NCBI RefSeq assembly: GCF_003752415.1
Contig: NZ_RKHG01000001.1
Location: 2,046,001 to 2,110,000, forward strand
Reading direction: 5' to 3'
Length of the DNA: 64,000 nt
Origin: Luteococcus japonicus
GTDB taxonomy: Bacteria > Actinomycetota > Actinomycetes > Propionibacteriales > Propionibacteriaceae
Below the pieces are notes generated by a model, which did not search any database, was not told where the DNA came from, and saw only the letters and a list, made by a program, of their open reading frames with translations. Shown here one piece after another: positions 29,164 to 41,631 of this stretch (its first letter is position 1; each line of letters starts with the position of its first letter). The translations under genes were made by a program, and so were the position numbers.

Positions 29164-30045
29164 ATGCTGGACGTCCAGCAGCTCACCCGTCGCTATGGTG
29201 ACAAGATCGCCGTCGACGACGTGTCATTCACCGTCGGCGACGGCCAGATGATCGGCTTCGTCGGCGGCAATGGCGCCGGCAAGACCACCACGATGCGCAT
29301 GATGATGGGCCTGCTCTCCGCAGACCAGGGCCAGGTGCTGTGGCAGGGCCGCTCCGCCACCGCCGAAGACCGCGCCCACTTCGGCTACATGCCCGAGGAA
29401 CGCGGTCTCTACCCCAAGCAGCCGATCCTGGACCAGCTGGTCTACCTCGCCCGGCTCAAGGGCATGAGCGCCCCCGCGGCCCGCGCCGAGGCCCTCGAAC
29501 TGCTGGAGCGCTTCGGACTGGCCGAACGCGTCAAGGACAAGCTGGAGAAGCTCAGCCTCGGCAACCAGCAGCGCGTGCAGATCGCCGCCGCCGTGATGGC
29601 CAGCCCCACCTGTCTGGTGCTCGACGAACCCTTCAGCGGCCTGGACCCCGCCGCCATCGACCAGATGGCCGACCTGCTGCGGGAACGCGCCTCCCACGGC
29701 ATCCCGGTGCTCTTCTCCAGCCATCAGCTGGACCTGATCGACCGGCTCTGCGACGGGCTGGTGATCCTCGCCAAGGGTCGCGTCGTCGCCAAGGGCAGCA
29801 AGGACGAGCTGGAGTCCCGCGGACGGGTGCGGCACCGCCTGGTGGCCAGCACCGACCTCGGGTGGGTACGCGACATTGCGGGCGTGGTCACCGAGGACGT
29901 CGACGGGAGGACTGCCCTGTTGGAGTTCGTCACCCCCGAGGCCCAGCGCACCGTGCTGACCGAAGCCCTGCGTCGCGGCGAGGTCCTGGAACTCGCCCGC
30001 GTCCGCCCCACCCTGTCCGAGATCTACCGGGAGGTTGCAGCATGA
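29164..30045 (+). CDS. ABC transporter ATP-binding protein, NatA-like
   Basis: 293 residues. Walker A FVGGNGAGKTTTMRMMMG, signature LSLGNQQRVQIAAAVM, Walker B CLVLDEPFSGLDPAAID and H-loop LFSSHQLDLIDRLCDG. The C-terminal extension and permease type match the NatAB sodium/drug exporter group. ATG 29164 follows AGGAGGCAGCG. Its stop overlaps the permease start by four bases. Confidence 0.92.
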   Translation: MLDVQQLTRRYGDKIAVDDVSFTVGDGQMIGFVGGNGAGKTTTMRMMMGLLSADQGQVLWQGRSATAEDRAHFGYMPEERGLYPKQPILDQLVYLARLKGMSAPAARAEALELLERFGLAERVKDKLEKLSLGNQQRVQIAAAVMASPTCLVLDEPFSGLDPAAIDQMADLLRERASHGIPVLFSSHQLDLIDRLCDGLVILAKGRVVAKGSKDELESRGRVRHRLVASTDLGWVRDIAGVVTEDVDGRTALLEFVTPEAQRTVLTEALRRGEVLELARVRPTLSEIYREVAA

Positions 30046-31292
30046 GCACCGTGGCACAGAATTCCCCTCGACAGGCTCGGGGAACGGAAGGAACTGGCCG
30101 GCGAACAGGAGGCCCTGGCCGGGGCCAGGCGCCCTGGGTCACCGTGATGACCCGGGAGATCCTGGTCAAGGTCACCGACAAGTCCTTCATCATCGGCACC
30201 CTCACCACCCTGCTGCTGGTGCTGGCCTCCATCGGCGCCAGCGCCTACTTCAGCGGCAAGGCCCAGCACTACGACGTGGCCGTCGTCGACAGCCAGTCCG
30301 AACAGGTCGCCGGCGGCCTGGACGCCGTCGCCAAGAAGTCCTCGGACAAGGACTCCGTCGCGGTGAAGAAGGTGGCCGACGTCTCCGCGGCTGAACGGCT
30401 GCTGCGCGACGGTGATGCCGACGCCCTGCTGCAGCGCACCGGCAAGGGCTGGGAGTTGACCTGGAAGAGCTCCCCGGACTCCGGTTTGGAGCACTTGGTG
30501 CAGCAGACCGTCAGCGGCCAGGTGATGGCGGTCACCGCGCAGAAGGCGGGAACCTCGGTGGAGGAGCTCACCGCGGCCAGCACCGTCGGTACCAAGCTGC
30601 TGGAGGGTGACACCAAGCGGGCCTCGGCCGGCACCGCCATGGGCCTGGTCTTCGCCGTGCTCTTCCTGATGTCGGCCATGACCTATGGCATGCAGATTGC
30701 CCAGTCCGTGATCGAGGAGAAGCAGTCCCGGATCGTGGAGATCCTCGTCGCCGCCATCCCCGTGCGGCAGCTGCTGGCCGGCAAGGTGGTGGGCAACACC
30801 ATCCTGGCGCTGGCGCAGATGGCGCTGCTGGTGGGAACCGGTCTGGTGGGTGCCAGTTTCATCCCCCGCTTCCGGGACTTCCTGCCCGCCATGGGGGCGG
30901 CCGTCGGGTGGTACCTGCTGCTCTTCGTCGCCAGCTTCCTCGCCCTGGCCTGCATCTGGGCCGCGGCGGGTGCCATGGGTACCCGCAATGAGGACCTGCA
31001 GCAGACCAGTGCGCCGCTGATCTACCTGTTGATGGGTGCCTACATGGCCGGCTTCATGGCAACCGGCGTCTGGAAGGTGGCGCTGAGCTATGTGCCGATC
31101 GTCTCCGGGATCCTGATGCCGGCCCGGATCGTCGAGGGCACCGCCCACTGGTGGGATGGTCTGGCCGCCCTCGTGGTGAACCTGGTCTTCGCCGGCATCA
31201 CCGTCGTGGTCGGCGAGCGGATCTACCGCCGGGCCCTGCTCCAGACCCAGGGCCGGTTGAGCTACCGGGACGCCTTCAAGCTGAAGGCCTGA
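30042..31292 (+). CDS. ABC transporter permease, NatB/ABC-2 type
   Basis: 416 residues with one N-terminal span (IGTLTTLLLVLASIGASAYF), a large extracytoplasmic loop of about 150 residues, and five to six C-terminal spans including GLVFAVLFLMSAMTYGMQIA and the conserved IEEKQSRIVEILVAAIPVRQ. The first 30 residues (SPRQARGTEGTGRRTGGPGR) are a basic extension encoded partly by a copy of the dispersed repeat, unlike family members. ATG 30042 overlaps the ATPase stop. Confidence 0.9.
   Translation: MSTVAQNSPRQARGTEGTGRRTGGPGRGQAPWVTVMTREILVKVTDKSFIIGTLTTLLLVLASIGASAYFSGKAQHYDVAVVDSQSEQVAGGLDAVAKKSSDKDSVAVKKVADVSAAERLLRDGDADALLQRTGKGWELTWKSSPDSGLEHLVQQTVSGQVMAVTAQKAGTSVEELTAASTVGTKLLEGDTKRASAGTAMGLVFAVLFLMSAMTYGMQIAQSVIEEKQSRIVEILVAAIPVRQLLAGKVVGNTILALAQMALLVGTGLVGASFIPRFRDFLPAMGAAVGWYLLLFVASFLALACIWAAAGAMGTRNEDLQQTSAPLIYLLMGAYMAGFMATGVWKVALSYVPIVSGILMPARIVEGTAHWWDGLAALVVNLVFAGITVVVGERIYRRALLQTQGRLSYRDAFKLKA
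30066..30080. repeat. Dispersed 15-bp repeat, copy 6, inside coding region
   Basis: CCTCGACAGGCTCGG within the N-terminal codons of the NatB-like permease, encoding PRQAR. Confidence 0.8.
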
Positions 31293-32012
31293 TCAGCCCA
31301 CCGTTGCTCCGAACAGGCGGCCGAGCCCGAAGGTGATCGCCATCGCCACCAGGCCCCCGGCCACGTTGCGCAGCACCGCACGTGGCACGGGGGCCTTGCC
31401 GAGTGTGGCGGAGACGGCACCGGTGAGCATGAGAGCCAGCACGACGGAGGCAACCACGACGGGAACCACCCAGGCGTGCGGAGCGAGCAGGACGGCGAGC
31501 ATCGGCACCAGCCCACCCAGCGTGAAGGCCAGGCAGGAGGCCCAGGCGGCCTCGAAGGGATTGCTGGTGGCCTCCGGATCGATGTTCAGCTCCAGCTGGG
31601 CGTGCGCGCTCAGGGCGTCGTTCTCATGGATCTCCTCGGCCGCACGTCGGGCCGTCTCCGCGCGCACCCCGAGCTCCTCCAGCATCAAGGCCATCTCGTC
31701 GCGCTCCTGGTCCGGGATCTGTGCCAACTCACGCCATTCCAGGGCCAGCATCGCCTTTTCCGAGTCGCTCTGGGCGCTCACCGAGACGTACTCCCCGACG
31801 GCCATGCTCATGGCACCCGCGGAGATACCGGCGACGCCGGCGGTCAGGAGGGCACCGGCGGACGCACTGGCCCCCGCGACGCCGATCAGCAGGCCGGCGA
31901 CGGACACGATGCCGTCATTGGCTCCCAGCACGGCGGCGCGCAGCCAGTTGAGGCGGTCACCCACATTTCCTTCGGCATGGGACTGGGCGCGGCTTTCGGC
32001 GTCGAGTGTCAT
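31293..32012 (-). CDS. VIT1/CCC1-family membrane transporter
   Basis: 239 residues of the vacuolar iron transporter-like family, which moves Fe2+ or Mn2+ out of the cytosol. Motif LRAAVLGANDGIVSVAGLLIG in the first span and GAMSMAVGEYVSVSAQSDSE, then the cytoplasmic helical metal-binding region with acidic residues (LALEWRELAQIPDQERDEMA; EEIHENDALSAHAQLELNID), and three C-terminal spans. Stop codon abuts the convergent ABC permease stop with no spacer. Confidence 0.92.
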   Translation of the reverse strand: MTLDAESRAQSHAEGNVGDRLNWLRAAVLGANDGIVSVAGLLIGVAGASASAGALLTAGVAGISAGAMSMAVGEYVSVSAQSDSEKAMLALEWRELAQIPDQERDEMALMLEELGVRAETARRAAEEIHENDALSAHAQLELNIDPEATSNPFEAAWASCLAFTLGGLVPMLAVLLAPHAWVVPVVVASVVLALMLTGAVSATLGKAPVPRAVLRNVAGGLVAMAITFGLGRLFGATVG

Positions 32013-32130
32013 GACTCAAGGATCGGCCGGAAAACTCCTTGTGTCATCGAAGGAAAGGCTCGCCACAGGAAGGGAAGCCTCACCCACGGCCCCTCGGGAA
32101 GCCACTCGGAGGACCGCCCAGGAAACAGAA

Positions 32131-32156
32131 AACCCCTTGGTTCTCACCAAGGGGTT
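32131..32156 (-). terminator. Terminator of tRNA-Ile
   Basis: On the minus strand AACCCCTTGG / CCAAGGGGTT, a perfect 10-bp stem followed by TTTTCTGTTT, a good intrinsic terminator seven bases after the tRNA. Confidence 0.88.
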
Positions 32157-32162
32157 GATCTG

Positions 32163-32236
32163 TGGGCCTAACTGGACTTGAACCAGTGACCTCTGCCTTA
32201 TCAGGGCAGCGCTCTAACCGACTGAGCTATAGGCCC
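32163..32236 (-). tRNA. tRNA-Ile (anticodon GAT)
   Basis: Cloverleaf reads GGGCCTA acceptor paired with TAGGCCC, D arm GCTC...GAGC, anticodon arm CTGCC-CTGATAA-GGCAG with anticodon GAT, T arm ACTGG-TTCAAGT-CCAGT, discriminator A; no encoded CCA. tRNA-Ile downstream of gyrA is the standard actinobacterial arrangement. Confidence 0.97.
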
Positions 32237-32301
32237 GCAGTCGCTCTCGCAACGAAGAGTGACTTTATCGTGCTCCCCGTCGGGAACACAAATCGAGGGG
32301 G

Positions 32302-32947
32302 TCAGTCCTCCGCCAGCGTCACCTCAAGGCCGCCCATCACGGTGGCAGCCAGGTTGTAGAGGAAGGCGAAAAGCGTTGCCAGGGCGGTGAGCAGCACCAC
32401 ATTGATCACGGAGATCAGGGCGGCGAAGCCCAGGACGCGCCAGGTGTTGACGTAGTCCTCCAGCCGGAAGGCGGTCTCACTGCCGGGACTGGCCACCAGG
32501 TCCGTCACGGACTTGTTGACGCTGTCGAAGACGCCGGAGGTATTGATCACGCCCCAGACCACCCACGTCGCGATGAAGAAGATGATCCCGCCGGCCACGG
32601 AGAACAGCAGCATCGTCTTCATCACGGACCAGGGGTCCAGGCGCGAGAGGCGCAGCCGGGCCTTGCGGGTCCTGCGGTTGATTCCCGCGCTCGCGGCACC
32701 TGGCACATCGGCGGTCTCAGTGTCCGCGTCGCTGGCGGTGGCCGCAACTGCCGCCGTCATGGTGCGGTCCTTCAGGTCGGTCACCTTGCCGCCGACGGTG
32801 CTTCCGGTCTCCGCAAGCTTCTTGCGGGCGCGGCTCCACGCCGACTCACCCGCTTCGGTCGCCCCGCCTGCCTCGACGACGGTGACGTCGTCGCCGGCCT
32901 TCGCGGCCTGGGCCGCCTGGGTACCGATCTTCGCGGCGCTGGCTGGA

Positions 32948-32955
<8 letters not shown>
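32302..32955 (-). CDS. DUF3566 membrane protein
   Basis: 217 residues. A disordered, Ala/Thr-rich first half is followed by the DUF3566 domain ([20 protein letters not shown]) with two membrane spans ([40 protein letters not shown]). The family is found next to gyrA in actinobacteria; function unknown. GTG 32955 follows AGGAGGAATCCG and overlaps the gyrA stop by eight bases, so translation is coupled. Confidence 0.92.
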
Positions 32956-35698
<2,743 letters not shown>

Positions 35699-35800
35699 CG
35701 GGATCCTCACTGCGCGGATGGTTCCGCCCGGTCCTGTCGGCGCGGCTCCGGGGCCGCACCGACACGTCGAGCAATCCTGCCAATCCTACCCCGACGAGCT

Positions 35801-35827
35801 CCGCAGCCGTCGTGCGACGGGCTGCGG
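35801..35827 (-). terminator. Hairpin after the hydrolase gene
   Basis: CCGCAGCC / GGCTGCGG around a 10-base loop, just past the stop of the secreted hydrolase and upstream of gyrA. Probably ends the lanthipeptide operon. Confidence 0.55.
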
Positions 35828-35850
35828 GGCACTGCCCGTCCCCCGGTGGT

Positions 35851-37443
35851 TCAGGAGAAGGGGACGAAGTCCCCCTTGCACACGGTCCCCGGTGCCGGCA
35901 GGCTGCGGTCGAGCAGCGCCCGGTCCATGGCCGTGCTGGCACAGGTGGACAGTCCGTAGGCGGTGTGGCCCCAGTTGGTCGAGACCAGCAGACGCGCGGA
36001 GGCGCTGCGGGCAGCCACCGCACGGGCAGCGTCCAGACCGGTCGCCGGGTCGTGGGTGCTGCCCACCACGAGGATCGGCGCATGAGTGGTGGAGGCGAAG
36101 GGACCTCGCCAGGCGTCCTCGTCGACTGCCGTCCAGTCCTGTGTGGCGCAACTGAGCGACTGGTAGAGCCAGTAGGGGCCGAACAGGCCACCCGACTGTC
36201 GCGCGGCCAGCTGGCGCCAGCGCTGCGGGGACCGGGGGTTGGCGGAATCGCTGCACATCACGGCGGCGGCGAGCTCGAACTCGTTGCCGGGTGCGGCCGA
36301 CCCCTGCAACCCTTGGCCAACGAAGGGCACCTGCTCCTTCCGGGTCACGGCCTGGCGCACCACCCTGGGAGCCTTGCGCAGGTCGGGAGTGGCGCCGCCA
36401 GTGCTCGCCGGTGAGAAGACCATCTGGTGGACGCCCTCGATGATCGCCGGCACGGCTGCCGCGCCCTCGGGCTCGTGCAGCGCCATCCGCAGGTCCTGCA
36501 GCAGCATGCCGAGGGTGAGCTCGAAGCTGCCGTCCGCGTCGGTGACGAGGAGGGGTTCACGCCGCAGCCTGGTCACCACCTCGGCAAGCAGTTTCCGGGG
36601 CGTGGCGACCCCGCAGGCATCAGGGCCGGCCTGCTCGCAGGCGGCGAGGATGTCGGACAGCGCCGTCTGGGTGGCCTTCGGACCGCCGGTGCGCAACGTG
36701 ACCGGGACGTGCGCGGTGCGTGGCGAACCGCGCCAGGCCTCCGCGTCGACGACGCCGTCCAGCACCATCGCTCGCAGCCGGTTGGGGTACATCGACGCAT
36801 AGGTCTGGCCCAGGTAGGTGCCGTACGACCAGCCGAGATAACTGATCTGCCGCTCCCCCAGGGCGTCGCGCACCCGGTCCATGTCGCGGGCCACCTCGCT
36901 GGTGGACATCGCGGCGGCCAAGGGGGTGGTCGCACAGGCCCGGGCGAGGCGACGGGTGGCATCCACCAGCGGTTGCTCCGCTCCGGGCAGCGGTGCGGCG
37001 GTCATCAGAGCGGGCAGGTCGGCCTCGCGCAAGGCCGGGTCGGCATAGCAGCCCACCGGGCTGCTCTCGTTGGTGCCCCGGGGGTCCATACCGATCAGGT
37101 CGAAGCGGTCGCGCACCTCCTGGGAGAGCAGCAAGGGAGCGCGCTGGACGATCTCCTGGCCCGAGCCGCCGGGGCCGCCTGGGTTGATGAACAGCACTCC
37201 GAGACGTTGTCCAGGTACCTCCGCGCGGTGCCGGCGCAGTGCCAGGCGTACCTGGGCGCCGCCCAGGTCGTCCTTGTCCAGCGGCACGGACACGGTGCCG
37301 CACTCGTCCTGGCCGTCGGCGCAGGGGGACCACGTGATGGCGGCCGCCGGAGCAGGCGCGGCGGCGGCCCGGGTGGGGGCCGTGGTGAGGGCGATGCCCG
37401 GGAGCGCCAGGGCCAACAGCCCTGCGGCGATGCGGTGGGTCAT
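35851..37443 (-). CDS. Secreted alpha/beta hydrolase, tripeptidyl-aminopeptidase type
   Basis: 530 residues of the S33 tripeptidyl aminopeptidase family (SlpD/SlpE-like). Signal peptide in residues 1-29 (RIAAGLLALALPGIALTTAP). Oxyanion region LFINPGGPGGSGQEIVQ, GMDPRGTNESSPVGC, nucleophile Ser206 in LGWSYGTYLGQTYASMYP, Asp in VVGSTHDPATG, His in NWGHTAYG; the family's C-terminal TAP-C cap is present. Last gene of the lanthipeptide operon, 70 bases after the oligopeptidase. Proposed role: trimming the residual leader from the exported peptide; general peptide scavenging is the alternative. ATG 37443 follows GGAAG. Confidence 0.85.
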   Translation of the reverse strand: MTHRIAAGLLALALPGIALTTAPTRAAAAPAPAAAITWSPCADGQDECGTVSVPLDKDDLGGAQVRLALRRHRAEVPGQRLGVLFINPGGPGGSGQEIVQRAPLLLSQEVRDRFDLIGMDPRGTNESSPVGCYADPALREADLPALMTAAPLPGAEQPLVDATRRLARACATTPLAAAMSTSEVARDMDRVRDALGERQISYLGWSYGTYLGQTYASMYPNRLRAMVLDGVVDAEAWRGSPRTAHVPVTLRTGGPKATQTALSDILAACEQAGPDACGVATPRKLLAEVVTRLRREPLLVTDADGSFELTLGMLLQDLRMALHEPEGAAAVPAIIEGVHQMVFSPASTGGATPDLRKAPRVVRQAVTRKEQVPFVGQGLQGSAAPGNEFELAAAVMCSDSANPRSPQRWRQLAARQSGGLFGPYWLYQSLSCATQDWTAVDEDAWRGPFASTTHAPILVVGSTHDPATGLDAARAVAARSASARLLVSTNWGHTAYGLSTCASTAMDRALLDRSLPAPGTVCKGDFVPFS

Positions 37444-37513
37444 GTGGGTCTTCCTTCGGTTCGGGGTGGGTCGAGCGGGAGGTCGGTCGGCAGGTTGCAG
37501 TCGCGGGTGGACG

Positions 37514-39532
37514 TCAGGTGCTGAGAGGGCGGTGGGTGTGGTCGGCCCGGCAGTGCTCGGGGCAGCGCAGGTCGAGCACCTCCGCGGCCCACTCGACCAG
37601 TGCCCCCGGCGGACAGCCCTCCCCCCACTGGTCGTGGGTGCCCAGCGGGTCGTACCAGAGGTCTGCGCGATGGCCCAGTGCCCGGTAGCGCAGCGCCCAG
37701 GCGACACCCCTGCGCGGGTCGACGCGCACGTCACGGCCGCAGACGATGACCAACGCCCGGGGCGCCGGGGCCGGGGCGGGTGCCATCCGCGCCAGCAGCC
37801 CGGGGCCCGACAGGCGTGACAGCACACGTCGCACCTCGGGATCCTCCGGGTCGCCCCACTCGTTGCGGTCGGCCTGTGCGGTGGCGGCCCCGGCGGCCTG
37901 CAGCTCCCCCAGCGGGTCGACATAGCCGTTGACCACGATCACCGCGTCGACGGCGTCGGGGCAGCGCGCAGCCACCACCGAGGCCTGCAGGCCACCCGCA
38001 CTGGCACCCAACACGACGAGCGGGTCGGCCTGGATGCCACCATCGGCGCTCCGCAACCAACGCACGACGGCCTCCGCGTCGGCGAGGCTGTTCTCGCGCA
38101 GGGAGCCGATGGCCTGGCGGTGCCGCTCGCCTGCCCCACCGCGGACCTGGGCCGCTGCGACCGCCCAGCCCCGATCGAGCCACTCCAACAGCTGGGGGTC
38201 ACTGTCCAGGTCGAGGTCGAGCCCGTAGGCCCCGTAGAGCATCAGCGCCACCGGCCCGCGGAAGGTGGAGTCCTCGCCGTACCAGCGGGCGTCGACGCGC
38301 ACCCGGAAGCCATCGCGGGAGGTGGTCTCGCCCCAGCCGCGCTGCAGCGGGACATCGCTCCCGGCGGCATCCCCGCCCAGCGGGGCCCCGTCCGGGGAGT
38401 GGAACCAGGTGATGCCGCGGGCACCCACCCGCTCCACGAGACTGAAGCCCACCCGGGAGAGCGTGGTGTTGGACTGCAGGCGCAGCAGTCCGGGTGAGCG
38501 ACGGACCTCCGAGACCTCGCCACTGGGCAGCGCGACGCCCAGCACGAGATCCTCGGCGCCACCGTCTGCGAGCTTCGTCCGGACCCCGACCAGCGCCTGC
38601 TCCACACCTGCCGCCAGGGCGAAGGGGGTACCGTGGCCTTCGGCGAGTCGCTCGAGATGGGCGCCAGTGAAGCTGCGGGGCAATGGCTCGAGAGGGCTGG
38701 TGTACAGCTCCCAACCCTGCTCGCCGGCCACCACCACGAACAGCGTGTCGCGCTCTTCGAGGCTGCCGACCTGCACCAGGGCGGCACTCTGGCGCTCCAG
38801 CTCGATGGGCACCACGGCCGGGCTCTCGGCGTCGACGTCGAGCAGGCCGGTGTGCCTGGAGCGCCGCGGCCCCCATTCCACCGTCACCCAGCGGCGCCGT
38901 GCGGTCGGGGCGAGCGAGATCTCCGCGGCGTCACCGGTGGTGACGACCTCCGGCTCCGTCTCGCCCGACAGCAGCGCCACCACCGCCTGGGTGCGGCCGG
39001 CCCGCTCCGGATCCGGCTGCACGAAGACGATGCGGTTGCCCTCGGCACCAGCCACCAGGGCATCCGGGTAGAGGCCGGCCACCACGCCTTGGCGGCTCGG
39101 CTCCGGTTCATCCCTGCGGTAGCCGACGGCGACGTAGGCCTCACGGTGGTGCAACCGGAAGACGTTGAGCCAGTGGTCAGCGCCCTCGTCGAGGTCGATG
39201 CGGTACAGACTCAGGTTGTTGAGGTCGAGCTCGGCCTCCTGCAGCAGGAAGGTCTCGCCCAACAGGCTGCCGGGGTCACGGGGGTCGGCGATCCAACCCG
39301 CCTCCAGCCGACCATCCGGCGAGGCCCCGAGCCGGAGCCAGCCGTCGCGCATCGGGACGATGTCGAAGCCCTCGTCGGCCACTGCCTGGCCGGTCGCCAT
39401 CTCGTTGACGTCGGTGCCGAGCTGCTCCAGCGCGGTCAGCAGCTGGGAGCGGTCGGCGGCCTCCACGGCCTCGGGTGTCAGCTCTACCGGGGCGATGTCC
39501 AGATCGAGCGTGAGCGCGTGGTGCGTCGCCAC
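37514..39532 (-). CDS. Prolyl oligopeptidase (S9), probable lanthipeptide leader protease
   Basis: 672 residues, no signal peptide, hence cytoplasmic. N-terminal seven-blade-propeller region followed by a catalytic domain with Ser in VVLGASAGGLQASVVA (about residue 515), Asp in VIVCGRDVRVDPRRG and His in LGTHDQWGEG. A prolyl oligopeptidase is known to process class III leaders in the flavipeptin system. Here all four precursors have Pro15 shortly before the core, the bond such an enzyme would cut. GTG 39532 follows TAGGAGGCCACC, nine bases after the exporter stop, so the two are cotranscribed. Confidence 0.85.
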   Translation of the reverse strand: MATHHALTLDLDIAPVELTPEAVEAADRSQLLTALEQLGTDVNEMATGQAVADEGFDIVPMRDGWLRLGASPDGRLEAGWIADPRDPGSLLGETFLLQEAELDLNNLSLYRIDLDEGADHWLNVFRLHHREAYVAVGYRRDEPEPSRQGVVAGLYPDALVAGAEGNRIVFVQPDPERAGRTQAVVALLSGETEPEVVTTGDAAEISLAPTARRRWVTVEWGPRRSRHTGLLDVDAESPAVVPIELERQSAALVQVGSLEERDTLFVVVAGEQGWELYTSPLEPLPRSFTGAHLERLAEGHGTPFALAAGVEQALVGVRTKLADGGAEDLVLGVALPSGEVSEVRRSPGLLRLQSNTTLSRVGFSLVERVGARGITWFHSPDGAPLGGDAAGSDVPLQRGWGETTSRDGFRVRVDARWYGEDSTFRGPVALMLYGAYGLDLDLDSDPQLLEWLDRGWAVAAAQVRGGAGERHRQAIGSLRENSLADAEAVVRWLRSADGGIQADPLVVLGASAGGLQASVVAARCPDAVDAVIVVNGYVDPLGELQAAGAATAQADRNEWGDPEDPEVRRVLSRLSGPGLLARMAPAPAPAPRALVIVCGRDVRVDPRRGVAWALRYRALGHRADLWYDPLGTHDQWGEGCPPGALVEWAAEVLDLRCPEHCRADHTHRPLST

Positions 39533-39541
39533 GGTGGCCTC

Positions 39542-41491
39542 CTAGACCTTCACCAGGGAGCGGAAGAGCTCGGAGCGGCCGCGCAGCTCCTCGGGGCTGC
39601 CCGCGTCCATCAGCCGGCCGTTCTCGAGGACGAGCACCGCATCGGCGTGGTCCATGCCGAAGTGTCCGTGGCCGGAGGCGAAGGTGGTGACCCCACCCAT
39701 CGTCTGCTTGATCAGGTCCATCACCTGCTGGCGGTTGAGCGCGTCGAGCCCGGAGGTGATCTCGTCGAGCAGCAGCATCCGGGGGTTGCCCAGCAGCGCC
39801 CTGGCGATCGCCAGGCGTTGGCGCTCCCCACCGGAGAAGGCGTAGGCCGATTCACCCACCGCGGCGTCGAGCCCGTTCGAGCGGCTGCCGACGGTGGCTG
39901 CAAGGCCCACCTGCTCCAGCAGCTCCCAGCACCGTTCGTCGCTGGCGCGGCGGCCGAGGAGCAGGTTGTCGCGCACGGTGCCGCTGAACAGCGGACAGGA
40001 CTGGTCGATGTAGCCCACTTGGGAGCGGTAGGTGTCGTCGTCGTGCTCGTCGAGCGGGACGCCGTCCACCAGCACCCGGCCACTGCTGGGCTGAACGAAC
40101 TTCTCCAGCACCGCCAGCATCGTGCTCTTGCCCGAGCCGGAGGGGCCGGTGAGCGCGATCCACTGCCCGGGCTCGGCGTGGAAGCTCACATGGTCGAGCG
40201 CGAACTCGCGGGAGGTGTCTCCGCGATAGCGCACGCACACCTCGTCGAAGACGACGTTCCCGCGCAGCAGTGGCGGCAGTGCCCCGGTGGCCATCAGGGC
40301 CTCGGCAGCCTCGGCGACGGTGGGCTCCACCAGCAGAACCGACGAGGTGGGCTGTGCCACACCCGTGGGCCGGTGGTCCACGCGGGCGGCGTCGGTGAAT
40401 GCGGCCAGGGTGCCGGCATCACTGCCATCGGCGATGCCGCTGCGACGGTCGATGACCTCGCGCAGCTCCACGATGCGGTTGAGGGCGCCGTTCGCCTCCG
40501 CCATCATCGCCGCGGTGTCTGCCCCGCCGGCCAATGGCCCGACGATCAGCATGGTGTACATCAGGAACTCCACCAACGAGCCGACCGCGAGCTGCGACTG
40601 GTGCACCCGCACCACCGCGACGCCGACCACCAGCAGCAGCGTGGCCTGCATGGTCAGCGCGGCGACCGGCCCCATGAAGGAGCGGGCTCGGTCGTTGGCG
40701 TTGGCGGCCGACTGGAGCTCGCCGCTGCTGCGGGAGAGCCGGTCGAGGGCGAAGGCGTCGGCCACGAAGGCCCGCAGCACCAGCACCGAGTCGAGCGACC
40801 GGGTGCATTCGGCGACGAACTCGCCCTGCGCCTCCTGACGTGCCTGCGAGGTGCCACTGAGCATGCTGCCCAGCACGACGATCACGCCGAGCGCCAGCAG
40901 GCACAGGACCAGGGCGGTGGCGGTGAGCACCGGGTCGATCATGGTCATCCGGACCAGCGCGCCGACGACGAGCAGCAGCCCGCCCACGAACTGGACGGGC
41001 CCGTGGGTGAACACCTCGACGAGGTGCTCCGAGTCGATGCCGCAGCGGGCGACGAGGTCTGCGGTGGGGTGGTCGACGAGCTTGTGGGCCGGGATGCGCA
41101 GGGCGCGGGCCGAGGCCTCGTCGCGCACCGATCGCACCAGCCGGTTGCCCGCCTGCGCCGCGACGAGGTTGCCGGCCGCGGTGAGCACCGAGGACATCAG
41201 CGCGACGCCGACGAGCATGGCGCCCGGCACGAGGAGCTGTCGGAAGCCGCCGGAACCCAGCAGCGAGACGGCGCGCCCGGCCAGCACCGGCTGGGCCAGG
41301 GAGACGAGCGAGGCCGCCATCGTGAGCGCCAGGATCGACGCGACGGCGGGAGGGTTGCTGCGCAGCAGGGCCCACAGCCGCGCCACCGGGTGGTGCGGGG
41401 GCTCGTCGAGCAGTTGGGCGATGCGGTTGGGCCGTGCCGGAGCGGGCACGGCCGGCACGGGGGCACATCCTGCCAATGCGATGGCGGTCAT
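39542..41491 (-). CDS. lanT: Lanthipeptide ABC exporter (membrane domain plus ATPase)
   Basis: 649 residues. About 60 N-terminal residues, five or six spans (VASILALTMAASLVSLAQPV; FRQLLVPGAMLVGVALMSSV), then the ATPase: Walker A ALTGPSGSGKSTMLAVL, signature YAFSGGERQRLAIARALL, Walker B MLLLDEITSGLD. There is no C39 peptidase domain, as expected for class III systems where leader removal is by separate proteases. The H-loop region reads FASGHGHFGMDHAD, slightly atypical. ATG 41491 follows AAGGAGACGACC. Exports the modified peptides, by context. Confidence 0.87.
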   Translation of the reverse strand: MTAIALAGCAPVPAVPAPARPNRIAQLLDEPPHHPVARLWALLRSNPPAVASILALTMAASLVSLAQPVLAGRAVSLLGSGGFRQLLVPGAMLVGVALMSSVLTAAGNLVAAQAGNRLVRSVRDEASARALRIPAHKLVDHPTADLVARCGIDSEHLVEVFTHGPVQFVGGLLLVVGALVRMTMIDPVLTATALVLCLLALGVIVVLGSMLSGTSQARQEAQGEFVAECTRSLDSVLVLRAFVADAFALDRLSRSSGELQSAANANDRARSFMGPVAALTMQATLLLVVGVAVVRVHQSQLAVGSLVEFLMYTMLIVGPLAGGADTAAMMAEANGALNRIVELREVIDRRSGIADGSDAGTLAAFTDAARVDHRPTGVAQPTSSVLLVEPTVAEAAEALMATGALPPLLRGNVVFDEVCVRYRGDTSREFALDHVSFHAEPGQWIALTGPSGSGKSTMLAVLEKFVQPSSGRVLVDGVPLDEHDDDTYRSQVGYIDQSCPLFSGTVRDNLLLGRRASDERCWELLEQVGLAATVGSRSNGLDAAVGESAYAFSGGERQRLAIARALLGNPRMLLLDEITSGLDALNRQQVMDLIKQTMGGVTTFASGHGHFGMDHADAVLVLENGRLMDAGSPEELRGRSELFRSLVKV

Positions 41492-41631
41492 GGTCGTCTC
41501 CTTGACGGCTGGGGATGGATGGGTGGTTGCCGGCGTCCGGCTCTCACACCGGGGTGCGGATTCGTTGCCGTGGGTCAGGCGTGGGGCGGACGCGGGTGCT
41601 TGCACCGGGCGGCCGGGGGACGCACAATCAG

